The notes: generated by a model from the letters alone, not told the origin. A stretch of 64,000 nt of DNA from Flavobacterium sp. UBA6135 (GCF_002428305.1 NZ_DIVJ01000007.1:20239-84238), one strand, 5' to 3'; positions 17,576-25,808 are shown, counted from the stretch's first letter. Program-made: numbers and translations.

Positions 17576-17584
17576 TTACGTTTG
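17554..17584 (+). promoter_or_regulatory. Promoter of the LytTR regulator
   Basis: TTG (17554-17556), a 20-bp spacer and TACGTTTG (17577-17584) lie 28 bp before the ATG at 17613. A LytTR-type box occupies the spacer. Confidence 0.6.
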
Positions 17585-17612
17585 TTCCACCAAATCTATA
17601 ATAATACGAATT

Positions 17613-18308
17613 ATGAAACTAAATTGTGTCGTTGTTGATGATAGTTCTATCCAAAGAATGATCATTACCAAATTAGTTAATAACCACCAGAATCTCAATC
17701 TGGTCGGGGATTTTTCTAATGCTATTGAGGCAAAGAGTTGTATGTCGATTCACTCTGTTGACCTAATCTTTCTCGATATTGAGATGCCAATTATTAGTGG
17801 CTTTGATTTTCTTGATGGACTTAAAATGAAACCTCAGATTATTTTTATTACATCCAAAGCAGATTATGCAGTTAAAGCATTTGATTATGATGCAACAGAT
17901 TACCTACAAAAACCTATTTCTGTTGAGCGTTTTGATGCCTCTGTAAAACGTGCTATGGACTTGTATCGTCTTCGAAATGAAGTTCATGACGAAGAAGGAG
18001 ATTTTATTTTCATAAAAAGTAATTTGAAAAAATTGAAAATATTCACTTCAAAAATCAAATGGATTGAAGCTCATGGCGACTATGTTAAAGTAGTAACCGA
18101 TGAAGACAGTAATTTGGTTCTTTCAACAATGAAATCTTTTGAACAAGATCTTGACAAAGAACGTTTTTTACGCGTACACAAATCCTACATTGTTAATGTT
18201 GAAAAAATCGAGCGTTTCAACAGCAAGTTTGCTGAGATTGGAGTTACTAAGATTCCTTTAAGCAGAAATAAAAAAGATGATTTGAAAAAAGCTTTAGCTA
18301 TTGCTTAA
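17613..18308 (+). CDS. LytTR-family response regulator
   Basis: A 231-aa cytoplasmic regulator. An N-terminal receiver domain has acidic VVDDS (Asp9-Asp10), phospho-acceptor Asp55 in LIFLDIEMP, a Ser/Thr switch in FITSKADYAVKAF and Lys in LQKPI. A C-terminal LytTR DNA-binding domain follows (about residues 130-231), with IKSNLKKLKIF, IEAHGDYVKVV, RFLRVHKSYIVNVEKI and IPLSRNKKDDLKKAL. The ATG at 17613 is used because the receiver begins there and it lies after the promoter. No sensor kinase is in the window, so its partner is elsewhere. Its stop overlaps that of convergent priA by 3 nt. Likely target boxes are described at 17523, 44863 and 58024. Confidence 0.93.
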   Translation: MKLNCVVVDDSSIQRMIITKLVNNHQNLNLVGDFSNAIEAKSCMSIHSVDLIFLDIEMPIISGFDFLDGLKMKPQIIFITSKADYAVKAFDYDATDYLQKPISVERFDASVKRAMDLYRLRNEVHDEEGDFIFIKSNLKKLKIFTSKIKWIEAHGDYVKVVTDEDSNLVLSTMKSFEQDLDKERFLRVHKSYIVNVEKIERFNSKFAEIGVTKIPLSRNKKDDLKKALAIA

Positions 18309-20755
18309 GTAACATCTACATTTACAACAAGCTTTACCGATCTATATTGTGAGATAACATCAAAACTATTCAGTACTTTCTGGATAGTTTTTTTTGTGTT
18401 TTGTAGCGAAACTGATTCAGGAATTTTAATCATAATTGTTCTGATATATTCATTACGAATTTTACTGATTGCCGGTTCTTCAGGGCCCAAAACAGGCATT
18501 TGCAAGTGTTGGTTCAAAACCTGATATAACCATAGAGCACTTTCTTTTACCTTTTCATAATCTTTATGCCGCAAAGTAATTTTTACTAATTTATAAAAAG
18601 GCGGGTATTTGAAAATTTGTCTTTCATACAATTGTTCTTTATACATTCCTTTATAATCAGTATGAGTTACCTGTTGAATGGTGTTGTGATTAGGATTATA
18701 GGTTTGAATGACAACTTTACCTTTTTTTTCTGACCTTCCTGCTCTTCCTGAAACCTGGGACATCATTTGATAACTACGTTCAAAAGCTCTAAAATCAGGA
18801 AAATACAACATATTGTCCGCATTCAAAATACCAACCAAACTCACGTTGTCAAAATCCAATCCTTTGGCAAGCATTTGTGTTCCAACCAAAATATCAACTT
18901 CTCGATTTTGAAACTTATCAATGATTTTCTCATAGCCAAATTTTCCACGAGTGGTATCTTGATCCATTCGTTGAATCTTTTTATTGGGAAATAATGTGGC
19001 CAACTCCAACTCTATTTGTTCAGTTCCAAATCCTTTTGTAACTAAATCTACACTGGAACATTGATGACAATTGGTAGGTTTAGCAATAGAATGACCACAA
19101 TAATGGCAACGCAATTGGTTTTTAAACTTATGATAGGTCAAACTCACATCGCAGTTCGGACATTGCGGCACGTGTCCGCAAGTGATACATTCTAATAAAG
19201 GAGCATATCCTCTTCTATTCTGAAAAAGTATAACTTGTTCGCCAAATGAAAGTGCACTTGTAATTTCCTCCAATAAAGTATCGCTAAAATGACCATTCAT
19301 TCGCTTGCGGAAATATTTGTCTTTCAAATCAACTAAAAGAATTTCCGGCATTGGCACGTTATTGTAACGTTCAAATAGCTCTACCAATCCGTACTTATTA
19401 TTTTGAGTGTTGTAATAGGTTTCTAAACTCGGTGTTGCAGAACCCAAAACCACTTTTGCCTGATGAAAATTAGCCAAAACAGTCACAGCATCTCGAGCAT
19501 GATAACGTGGTGCCGGATCTACTTGTTTGAAATTTTGTTCGTGTTCTTCATCAACTATCACCAATCCCAGATTAGAAAAGGGCAAAAACATTGCGGATCG
19601 AGCTCCAATCACAACTTGGGCTTTTGGTGAGTATTCTAAAACTTGATTCCATACCTCCACCCTTTCATTGTTGCTGTATTTTGAATGAAAAACGGCTACT
19701 TTATTTCCGAAAAACTTTCGTAATCTTGAAAGTAATTGAGTTGTTAATGCTATTTCGGGTAACAAAAATAAAATTTGTTTGCCGGTTTCTAAGGATTCTT
19801 GAATCAGTTTGCTGTAAATTTCGGTTTTTCCACTTGATGTGACGCCGTGAAGTAAACAAATATCTTTTTGGATAAGTTGCGATTTAATTTCTAATAAAGT
19901 CTTCTGTTGAGCTTCACTTAAAATTAATTCGGAATCCATTGCATCTGTTTTAAAGTCTGTTCTGTCTTCAATCAAATGGTATTCTTCAAAAATTGCTTTA
20001 TCAATCAAAACTTTCAGAACCGTTGAAGAAACTGAAGTAAATTCAAGTAATTGTTTTACTGAAATTGGTTTTTTTTCTACTGCTTGCAACTGAAAAAATC
20101 CCAACAATAATTCACTTTGCTTTTTAGCTTTTATGGTATTTAATAAATCACTTAAAGCTTCATTAGATGCATAATTTTCATGCATTCGAATGTATCGCAC
20201 CTGTTTGGGTTTATATACTTCCTGAATTTCTTCCTGAAGCAACACTATGTTTTTATCGATTAATTTTTGAATAATTGGAAAAACATTCTTTTTGTTCAAA
20301 ATTGCAATTACATCATTAATTTTTAAAGAACTTTGATGCTGAAGAGCTTCAAAAATAAGAAACTCATCATCAGATAGCGATAAATCATCTACGACTGTTT
20401 CTTGTTTTGCAGAGAGTATTGTTTCGCTTTCTAAAAGTAATGTTGACGGCATTGCCGCTCTAAAAACTTCGCCAATCGAGCACATATAATACGTTGCAAT
20501 CCACTGCCAATGTTTCAATTGCCATTGGTTTACAACAGGTTTTTCGTCTAATATTTGATGGATTTCTTTAGCCTCATATAATGTTGGAGGATTTTGATGA
20601 AGTTCAAGTGCAATTGCTGTAAAGATTTTACTTTTGCCAAATGGAACAGCAATTCGCATTCCGGGCTGTATGAAATGAAACTCTGTTTCCGATACTAAAT
20701 AGGTAAAGGTTTTGTTTAATGCTAATGGCAAAATGACTTCAACAAAGTAAGGCAT
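18305..20755 (-). CDS. priA: Primosomal replication protein N' (PriA helicase)
   Basis: A superfamily 2 DNA helicase that reloads the replisome at stalled forks. The 816-aa protein has an N-terminal DNA 3'-end-binding domain, Walker A GVTSSGKTE (about residue 305), the DEEH box in VDEEHEQNF and motif GSATPSLETYY. The zinc-binding cysteine set (CITCGHVPQCPNC, CHYCGH and CHQC) and the C-terminal QVSGRAGR motif are also present. It is last in the probable nadC-yihY-priA transcript, 38 nt after the BrkB gene. No terminator is visible; its stop overlaps that of the LytTR gene. Confidence 0.96.
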   Translation of the reverse strand: MPYFVEVILPLALNKTFTYLVSETEFHFIQPGMRIAVPFGKSKIFTAIALELHQNPPTLYEAKEIHQILDEKPVVNQWQLKHWQWIATYYMCSIGEVFRAAMPSTLLLESETILSAKQETVVDDLSLSDDEFLIFEALQHQSSLKINDVIAILNKKNVFPIIQKLIDKNIVLLQEEIQEVYKPKQVRYIRMHENYASNEALSDLLNTIKAKKQSELLLGFFQLQAVEKKPISVKQLLEFTSVSSTVLKVLIDKAIFEEYHLIEDRTDFKTDAMDSELILSEAQQKTLLEIKSQLIQKDICLLHGVTSSGKTEIYSKLIQESLETGKQILFLLPEIALTTQLLSRLRKFFGNKVAVFHSKYSNNERVEVWNQVLEYSPKAQVVIGARSAMFLPFSNLGLVIVDEEHEQNFKQVDPAPRYHARDAVTVLANFHQAKVVLGSATPSLETYYNTQNNKYGLVELFERYNNVPMPEILLVDLKDKYFRKRMNGHFSDTLLEEITSALSFGEQVILFQNRRGYAPLLECITCGHVPQCPNCDVSLTYHKFKNQLRCHYCGHSIAKPTNCHQCSSVDLVTKGFGTEQIELELATLFPNKKIQRMDQDTTRGKFGYEKIIDKFQNREVDILVGTQMLAKGLDFDNVSLVGILNADNMLYFPDFRAFERSYQMMSQVSGRAGRSEKKGKVVIQTYNPNHNTIQQVTHTDYKGMYKEQLYERQIFKYPPFYKLVKITLRHKDYEKVKESALWLYQVLNQHLQMPVLGPEEPAISKIRNEYIRTIMIKIPESVSLQNTKKTIQKVLNSFDVISQYRSVKLVVNVDVT

Positions 20756-20793
20756 AATTCTTTTTTTAAGGGCTGATACTATTTTTTTGTAGC

Positions 20794-21720
20794 TTAATCA
20801 AAAAGATTTTTTCGCTTCAATTTATTGATAGAAGCATTCAATTCAAATCCAAGTAACAAAATCATGCAGTTAATCCAGATATAAAACATCAAAATTAACA
20901 AGGTTCCGATGGATCCATAAAGTTCATTATATTTAGCAAATTTTACCACATAAATACCAAAAAAATAGGATGATAAAAGTATCAAAATTGTAGTAAAAAC
21001 TGAACCAATACTTATAAAAGATATATTAGATGTTTCCTTTGCACCAAATTTGTATAATAATGAGGTTGTGATTAAAATCATAATTATAACAAATCCATAA
21101 CGTGAAAGTTGAATTAAAGAAATATTTCCTTCAACAACTTCATGAAATTGAATACTTTGTATAAAAATTTCCGAGATTAAAATTGCTGCGACTGTGACAA
21201 TTAACAATAATGAAAACAGCAATGACATGGCAAGAGCTATAAAATATTGACGCAAAAAACTTCTTGAAATGGTGATATGATACGACGTTTCAAAACCGCC
21301 CAAAATGGCATTGATTCCATTTGACATCAAAAAAATGGACAATATAAAACCCGAAGAAAGTAATCCTTGATAACTGTTATTTAAAATGTCGTCAATTATA
21401 TTTTTAATTGCTTCATACGTGTTTGGTGGCACTCCGTCTTCAACAAATTTCAAAAAATCATCCTGAAATCCTTCAATTGGAATAAAAGGAATCAAATTTA
21501 AAATGAATAAAGCAAACGGAAATAAAGCCATGAAAAAACTAAAAGCAATAGCACCAGCACGATAGGAAAAGGCTCCTTTTATAATTCCTAAAAAATACAA
21601 TTCCATTAAATCATAAAAAGACAAACCTTCTAACCACGGTAATTTTATCTTTTTAATAAAACGTACGATGTGTTTTAAAATCGGTATTTTATCAAGTTGT
21701 TCTTCAATTTCAATAGACAT
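20794..21720 (-). CDS. YihY/BrkB-family inner membrane protein
   Basis: A 308-aa integral membrane protein with about six hydrophobic helices. The family segment RAGAIAFSFFMALFPFALFILNLIPFIP is near the N terminus, with an IYVVKFAKYNELYGSIGTLLILMFYIWIN motif before the last helix, as in YihY/BrkB. Family members were once called ribonuclease BN by error; the true function is unknown (transport or envelope). It starts one nucleotide after the nadC stop, so translation is probably coupled. Confidence 0.88.
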   Translation of the reverse strand: MSIEIEEQLDKIPILKHIVRFIKKIKLPWLEGLSFYDLMELYFLGIIKGAFSYRAGAIAFSFFMALFPFALFILNLIPFIPIEGFQDDFLKFVEDGVPPNTYEAIKNIIDDILNNSYQGLLSSGFILSIFLMSNGINAILGGFETSYHITISRSFLRQYFIALAMSLLFSLLLIVTVAAILISEIFIQSIQFHEVVEGNISLIQLSRYGFVIIMILITTSLLYKFGAKETSNISFISIGSVFTTILILLSSYFFGIYVVKFAKYNELYGSIGTLLILMFYIWINCMILLLGFELNASINKLKRKNLFD

Positions 21721-21721
21721 A

Positions 21722-22579
21722 CTAGATTGCTTTTAAACTCAAATCCATATTATAAACTGAATGTGTTAAGGCTCCCGAAGAAATGTAATTCACACCACAT
21801 TCAGCATAATTTCTAATGGTTTTTTCATTAATATTTCCCGAACTTTCAGTTAAACATTTGTTTCCGATTAGTTGCACCGCTTTTTTGGTCGTTTCAAAAT
21901 CAAAATTATCCAACAAGATTCTATAAACACCTCCACTTTCAAGAATTTCTCCTACTTCTTCTAGGTTTCTTGCCTCTACGATTATTTTTAAATCCAGTTT
22001 GTTTTCTTTTAAATAGTCTTTTGTTTTTTGAATGGCTTCAGAAATTCCTCCCGCAAAATCATTGTGATTGTCTTTCAACATAATCATATCATATAAGGCA
22101 AATCGGTGATTTTCGCCTCCACCTATTTTTACTGCCCATTTTTCTGCCGCTCTAAAACCCGGAGTAGTTTTTCTTGTGTCCAAAACTTTTGTAGAAGTTC
22201 CTTTTAATAAGTCAACATACTTTTTGGTTTTTGTGGCAATGGCACTCATGCGTTGCATGGAATTCAGAACCAATCGCTCTGCTTTTAAAATGGATTGAGA
22301 ACTCCCCGAAACATGAAAAACAACATCACCGTATTGCACTGTAGTTCCGTCATCAATAAATGTTTCAACATCCAAAGCCGGATCTACATATTGAAAAATC
22401 ATTTTTGCAAATTCAACTCCTGCAATAATACCTTTGTCTTTAACTAATAATTTTGCTTTTCCGATTGCTGTTTTTGGAATACAAGCCAAAGAACTGTGAT
22501 CACCTTCACCAATATCTTCCCGTATACCGTTTTTTATAATGAGTTCTAATTCGTTTTGAAATTGAGCTTCGCTGATCAT
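21722..22579 (-). CDS. nadC: Nicotinate-nucleotide pyrophosphorylase (quinolinate phosphoribosyltransferase)
   Basis: Converts quinolinate and PRPP to nicotinate mononucleotide in de novo NAD synthesis. The 285-aa protein has the QAPRTase pattern: REDIGEGDHSS, the PRPP/quinolinate site VLDTRKTTPGFRAAEKWAVKIGGGENHRFALYDMIMLKDNH, and IIVEARNLEEVGEIL with LLDNF near the C terminus. It heads the nadC-yihY-priA group. nadA and nadB are not in the window. Confidence 0.95.
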   Translation of the reverse strand: MISEAQFQNELELIIKNGIREDIGEGDHSSLACIPKTAIGKAKLLVKDKGIIAGVEFAKMIFQYVDPALDVETFIDDGTTVQYGDVVFHVSGSSQSILKAERLVLNSMQRMSAIATKTKKYVDLLKGTSTKVLDTRKTTPGFRAAEKWAVKIGGGENHRFALYDMIMLKDNHNDFAGGISEAIQKTKDYLKENKLDLKIIVEARNLEEVGEILESGGVYRILLDNFDFETTKKAVQLIGNKCLTESSGNINEKTIRNYAECGVNYISSGALTHSVYNMDLSLKAI

Positions 22580-22648
22580 AAAATGCTTTTTAATAGAATT
22601 GCTAAATTAGGAAATCGGAATGAATCTTTATGTTATTAATCCATAAAA

Positions 22649-22670
22649 AAACCACGCAAATACGTGGTTT
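22649..22670 (-). terminator. Terminator after the DUF2892 gene
   Basis: The stem accacg / cgtggt, extended by A and T tracts, lies about 20 nt past the stop at 22690 and upstream of the nadC start. Confidence 0.7.
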
Positions 22671-22689
22671 TTCATAATCATTAAATCTT

Positions 22690-22908
22690 TTATTTCTTTT
22701 TCTTTACCTCACAGGTGCTTTTTCCTAAAACAGCATAAAGCGGACAAAATGTGGTGAAAGAAGTTATGATTAAAATAGCACTGACTCCTAGTATAATCCA
22801 TTTTATTGTGGGATTTTCAGATAATGCTCCGGACATAAATAAGATAAGCAATATAATCCCAAACATGATTCTAACAAATCGATCGGTGTTGCCAATATTT
22901 TTTTTCAT
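22690..22908 (-). CDS. YgaP-type DUF2892 two-helix membrane protein
   Basis: A 72-aa inner-membrane protein with two helices (about residues 11-28 and 33-52) and the family ending TFCPLYAVLGKSTC. In E. coli YgaP this domain is fused behind a rhodanese domain. Here a free rhodanese is encoded just upstream on the same strand, so the pair looks like a split YgaP. The C-terminal Cys residues (FCPLY, STCE) could take part in sulfur transfer. The N-terminal NTDRFVRI pattern is typical. Confidence 0.85.
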   Translation of the reverse strand: MKKNIGNTDRFVRIMFGIILLILFMSGALSENPTIKWIILGVSAILIITSFTTFCPLYAVLGKSTCEVKKKK

Positions 22909-22981
22909 AATTAGTAAATAATTTGGTATTTGTTTTGCTAAAATTAAGAAAAAAAATATTCAATTCTTAAAAAATCATGAT

Positions 22982-23296
22982 TTAGTTTGGATTGACAATT
23001 GGTCCTTCCCATTCTGAAATCCCTCCAATAAGGTTATAGGTTGTTGAAAATCCCAATTGTTGCATTATTTCACAGGCTTTTGCACTCCTGCTTCCGGCAT
23101 GACAATACACATAATAGGATTTTGATTTATCCAATTCTTCCAACATATAGATAAAACCTTGACCTTTATAAATGTCAATGTTTATTGCGTTCGGAATAAT
23201 GCCTCGCTCAAATTCTTCCGGAGTTCTAACGTCCAAAATAATAGCGTTATCATCGCTTTGGGCATCTACCCACCATTTTTCTTGTTGTAAATTCAT
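22982..23296 (-). CDS. Single-domain rhodanese (sulfurtransferase)
   Basis: A 104-aa rhodanese with active-site loop CHAGSRS, giving catalytic Cys65, after the LDVRTPEEFERGII CDC25-like motif. Rhodaneses carry persulfide sulfur from thiosulfate or other donors. No signal peptide is visible, so it is cytoplasmic. It is 73 nt upstream of the DUF2892 membrane protein, its likely partner. Its 5' untranslated region holds an octamer array (23305-23345), and a TATCTTTG box lies just before that. Confidence 0.9.
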   Translation of the reverse strand: MNLQQEKWWVDAQSDDNAIILDVRTPEEFERGIIPNAINIDIYKGQGFIYMLEELDKSKSYYVYCHAGSRSAKACEIMQQLGFSTTYNLIGGISEWEGPIVNPN

Positions 23297-23304
23297 TTTT
23301 TTAA

Positions 23305-23345
23305 AGGTGCTAAGAGTCTGAGGTTCTAAGGTTCTGAGGTTCTGA
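23305..23345 (-). repeat. TYAGNAMC octamer array in the rhodanese 5' UTR
   Basis: Read on the minus strand it is five 8-bp units: TCAGAACC, TCAGAACC, TTAGAACC, TCAGACTC, TTAGCACC. It lies between the -7 box (23349-23356) and the rhodanese ATG, in the sense orientation, as does the array before uvrB. Confidence 0.85.
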
Positions 23346-23348
23346 CTA

Positions 23349-23356
23349 CAAAGATA
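23349..23356 (-). promoter_or_regulatory. Candidate -7 box of the rhodanese gene
   Basis: TATCTTTG on the minus strand matches TANNTTTG. No clear TTG element is found at the usual distance upstream. Confidence 0.4.
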
Positions 23357-23385
23357 AAGAATAACTAACTTTTAAAAATTAAAAC

Positions 23386-23418
23386 TTAGTCACTTAGAAC
23401 CTTAGCCACTCAGTACCT
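23386..23418 (+). repeat. TYAGNAMC octamer array, opposite orientation
   Basis: Four 8-bp units on the plus strand: TTAGTCAC, TTAGAACC, TTAGCCAC, TCAGTACC, just past the redoxin stop. It is inverted relative to the array at 23305-23345; CTTAGAACCTTAG-like segments in the two can pair over about 13 bp in a minus-strand transcript. Confidence 0.8.
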
Positions 23419-23423
23419 GTTTT

Positions 23424-24035
23424 CTAAACTTTTATCGAACAACCAATAGCTTTTGTAGTTTTTACGCTTACTTCTTTATTGTCTAGCAAAGCATTTACTG
23501 CATTTTCAACATATTTTTCTTTAACAGCTGATTCGTCAGCGTGATTGTCATCAATAGCTCCAATATATTTTACTACATTTCCTTTATTGGTTTTTTCTAA
23601 AATATAAACATGAGGTGTTTTTGTAGCTCCATATTGTGGATAAATTTTTTGTCCTTCATCAAATAAATAAGGAAAAGTAAATCCTTTTTCTTTGGCTCGA
23701 ACTTGCATTTTTTCAAAACTGTCTTCTTTTTGTTTTTCAGGGTTGTTAGGGTTTATAGCAATCACAGGATAGCCTAATTTTTTGTATTTTTTATCTAATG
23801 CTATAATTCGATCTTCATATGCTACTGCATACGGGCAATGATTACAAGTGAAAATCACGATACAACCTTTGGCATCTTTCATGTCTCGCAAAGAAACTGT
23901 TTGATTATCAATATTTTTTAAAGTGAAATCTGTAGCAATGGAACCAATTTCATATCCTTTCTCAGAAGTTACCAAAGTAAACGAAGCTGCCACAACAGCC
24001 ACAATAAACATTAAAGCTAGTTTTAATTTTTTCAT
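23424..24035 (-). CDS. Exported thioredoxin-fold (redoxin/AhpC-TSA) protein
   Basis: A 203-aa protein with an N-terminal signal peptide (about residues 1-23) and a redoxin fold. The active site FTCNHCPYA gives Cys64-Asn-His-Cys67; a CNHC site with the following PYA is typical of the alkyl hydroperoxide reductase/thiol oxidoreductase family of Bacteroidota. YPQYGATKTPHVYIL carries the cis-Pro. It lies 6 nt after the TlpA-like gene, so the two form a periplasmic thiol-redox operon. The substrate is unknown. Confidence 0.85.
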   Translation of the reverse strand: MKKLKLALMFIVAVVAASFTLVTSEKGYEIGSIATDFTLKNIDNQTVSLRDMKDAKGCIVIFTCNHCPYAVAYEDRIIALDKKYKKLGYPVIAINPNNPEKQKEDSFEKMQVRAKEKGFTFPYLFDEGQKIYPQYGATKTPHVYILEKTNKGNVVKYIGAIDDNHADESAVKEKYVENAVNALLDNKEVSVKTTKAIGCSIKV

Positions 24036-24041
24036 AGTTTT

Positions 24042-24575
24042 TTAATTTAATAAGGATTTAATTTCGTTTTCTAATTCCGTTTCAGTAAATGCTTTTTCAA
24101 AAAACTTTCGTTTTTCATTTCTATAAATAATTGTAGCAGGAATGGCTCCTGACCAATCTTTGCTGACTTTTTCTATCCAACTGTTTGCGTCAGGATCGTT
24201 TAACAAAACTACTTCTGCTTGTAAATCCTTTCTTTTGATAAATGGAATAACCCTACTCTCTGCCATTTTTGGAAAATCCAAACTCACTAAAATCATTTTA
24301 AATTTTCCGTCTTTGTATTTTTGATTCAATTTTTCAAAATGAGGCAATTCTTCAACACACGGCAAACACCAAGTTGCCCAAAAATTGACAACATAAGTAG
24401 TGTCATTCTTTTGATGAAACAAATGTTCAATACCACTATAAGTATAAGAGTTTAATTTGATTCCTTCTTTTTCATAAGTAAGTAATGGTTTACTCACGCC
24501 CTTTTGAGCTGAAACCAAGATTGTAAGTAGTAATGTTACTAACAGCACTATAAACTTATAAAAATTGAGTATCAT
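24042..24575 (-). CDS. TlpA-family thiol:disulfide oxidoreductase
   Basis: A 177-aa periplasmic thioredoxin-like protein. An N-terminal hydrophobic stretch (residues 7-23) ends at VSAQ, consistent with a signal peptide or anchor. The active site NFWATWCLPCVEELP has Cys70 and Cys73, and GAIPATIIY supplies the cis-Pro. Family members reduce disulfides, often for cytochrome c maturation. It is the first gene of the pair with the redoxin, and divergent from marR, whose operators lie between them. Confidence 0.88.
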   Translation of the reverse strand: MILNFYKFIVLLVTLLLTILVSAQKGVSKPLLTYEKEGIKLNSYTYSGIEHLFHQKNDTTYVVNFWATWCLPCVEELPHFEKLNQKYKDGKFKMILVSLDFPKMAESRVIPFIKRKDLQAEVVLLNDPDANSWIEKVSKDWSGAIPATIIYRNEKRKFFEKAFTETELENEIKSLLN

Positions 24576-24648
24576 GAAGTATAAATTTCTATAAAAATAA
24601 GTAGTAAAATTTCACAACAATAAATCTTTAACAAAAATTTAATAGACA

Positions 24649-24683
24649 TTTGTATATACAATTAAAATATTATCATACATTTG
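24649..24683 (+). promoter_or_regulatory. Promoter of marR
   Basis: TTTG (24649-24652) and TACATTTG (24676-24683), 23 bp apart, lie 25 bp before the marR ATG. Both elements are overlapped by palindromes. Confidence 0.55.
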
Positions 24684-24708
24684 TACCTACAAATTTTGTA
24701 ATTACAAA
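24650..24708. promoter_or_regulatory. Three TTGTA-N2-TACAA palindromic operators
   Basis: Perfect inverted repeats TTGTA-ta-TACAA (24650-24661), ATTTGTA-cc-TACAAAT (24679-24694) and TTTGTA-at-TACAAA (24695-24708). The first overlaps the -33 element, the second the -7 box, and the third the start codon of marR. All share the same half-site and 2-nt gap, as expected for a dimeric winged-helix repressor binding its own promoter. Confidence 0.7.
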
Positions 24709-25163
24709 TGAAGATAGAAGAAATCATAAAATCTAATTCTGCACTTTCGATTGAAAAACGAACTGTGTTAAATATTATGTATTCACAAAATGTAATTGCA
24801 GATAAATTCAATGAACTTTTGAAATCATCCGATTTGTCTTCAGAACAATTTAATGTTTTGCGAATTTTAAGAGGTCAAAAAGGAAAACCTGCAAACATGT
24901 GTGTCATTCAAGAACGCATGATTGCAAAAACCAGCAACACTACCCGATTGGTTGATAAATTACTTTTGAAAGGATTAGTTATTCGAGAAGTTTGCGAAGT
25001 GAATCGTCGTAAAATGGAAATCACTATTACTGAAAAAGGACTACAACTTTTATCAGAATTAGATCCAAAAATTGAAGCTCATGAAAATTTGTTTGCAAAA
25101 AATTTGACTTCAACTGAATTAGAAAATTTGAACATATTATTAGAAAAATACAGAACTTTATAA
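24708..25163 (+). CDS. MarR-family transcriptional regulator
   Basis: A 151-aa winged helix-turn-helix protein. The DNA-binding part has LSSEQFNVLRILRGQ, then NMCVIQERMIAKTSNTTRLVDKLLLKGLVIREVCEVNRRKMEITITEKG, with the wing Arg residues. N- and C-terminal helices would form the dimer interface. No Cys typical of OhrR peroxide sensors is clearly placed; ligand unknown. It is 12 nt before a nitroreductase and then a YceI gene, a set that recurs in Flavobacteriia. Three palindromes in its promoter suggest autorepression. Confidence 0.92.
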   Translation: MKIEEIIKSNSALSIEKRTVLNIMYSQNVIADKFNELLKSSDLSSEQFNVLRILRGQKGKPANMCVIQERMIAKTSNTTRLVDKLLLKGLVIREVCEVNRRKMEITITEKGLQLLSELDPKIEAHENLFAKNLTSTELENLNILLEKYRTL

Positions 25164-25175
25164 CCAAAAATTGCT

Positions 25176-25808
25176 ATGAATAATTTTATAGAAAGCCAAA
25201 AATGGCGTTATGCTACCAAAAAATTTGATGCTACCAAAAAAATTTCTCAACAAGATTTCGAAACCTTAAAAGAGGCAATTCAATTGAGTACATCCTCTTA
25301 TGGATTACAGCCTTACCGAATTTTTATTATTGAAAACCCGGAACTTAGAGCACAACTTCAACCACTAGCTTGGGGTCAATCTCAAATTGTTGATGCTTCA
25401 GAAGTGTTAGTTTTCGCAAATATTACTAACTTTGGAGAAGCCGAAATTGATAATTATATCGCTAATTTAGCCAATACAAGAGGTATTCCCGTTGAAAGTG
25501 TAAAAGGTTATGCAGACTTTATGAAGATGAAAATCAACGAATTGCCTGTTGAAAACAGAAATAATTGGACATCAAAACAAACCTATTTAGCCCTAGGAAA
25601 TTTATTAAATGCTGCTGCCGAATTAAAAATTGATGTAACACCAATGGAAGGTTTTGAACCTGAAAAAGTTAATGAACTTTTAGGTTTCAATGAAATGGGC
25701 TTAAATGCTTCTTTGATTGCAACTATTGGATACAGACACAACGAAGACGCAACACAACATTACAATAAAGTAAGAAAACCAAAAGAAGAATTATTCACAA
25801 CATTATAA
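25176..25808 (+). CDS. NAD(P)H-dependent FMN nitroreductase family oxidoreductase
   Basis: A 210-aa flavoenzyme of the nitroreductase superfamily, which reduces quinones or nitro compounds with NAD(P)H. RYATKKFDATKK near the N terminus, LSTSSYGLQPYRIFII for FMN contacts, and YLALGNLLNAAAELKIDVTPMEGFEP with LIATIGYRH near the C terminus are family landmarks of the NfsB-like group. It sits between MarR and YceI genes, so probably induced by the compound MarR senses. Confidence 0.9.
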   Translation: MNNFIESQKWRYATKKFDATKKISQQDFETLKEAIQLSTSSYGLQPYRIFIIENPELRAQLQPLAWGQSQIVDASEVLVFANITNFGEAEIDNYIANLANTRGIPVESVKGYADFMKMKINELPVENRNNWTSKQTYLALGNLLNAAAELKIDVTPMEGFEPEKVNELLGFNEMGLNASLIATIGYRHNEDATQHYNKVRKPKEELFTTL

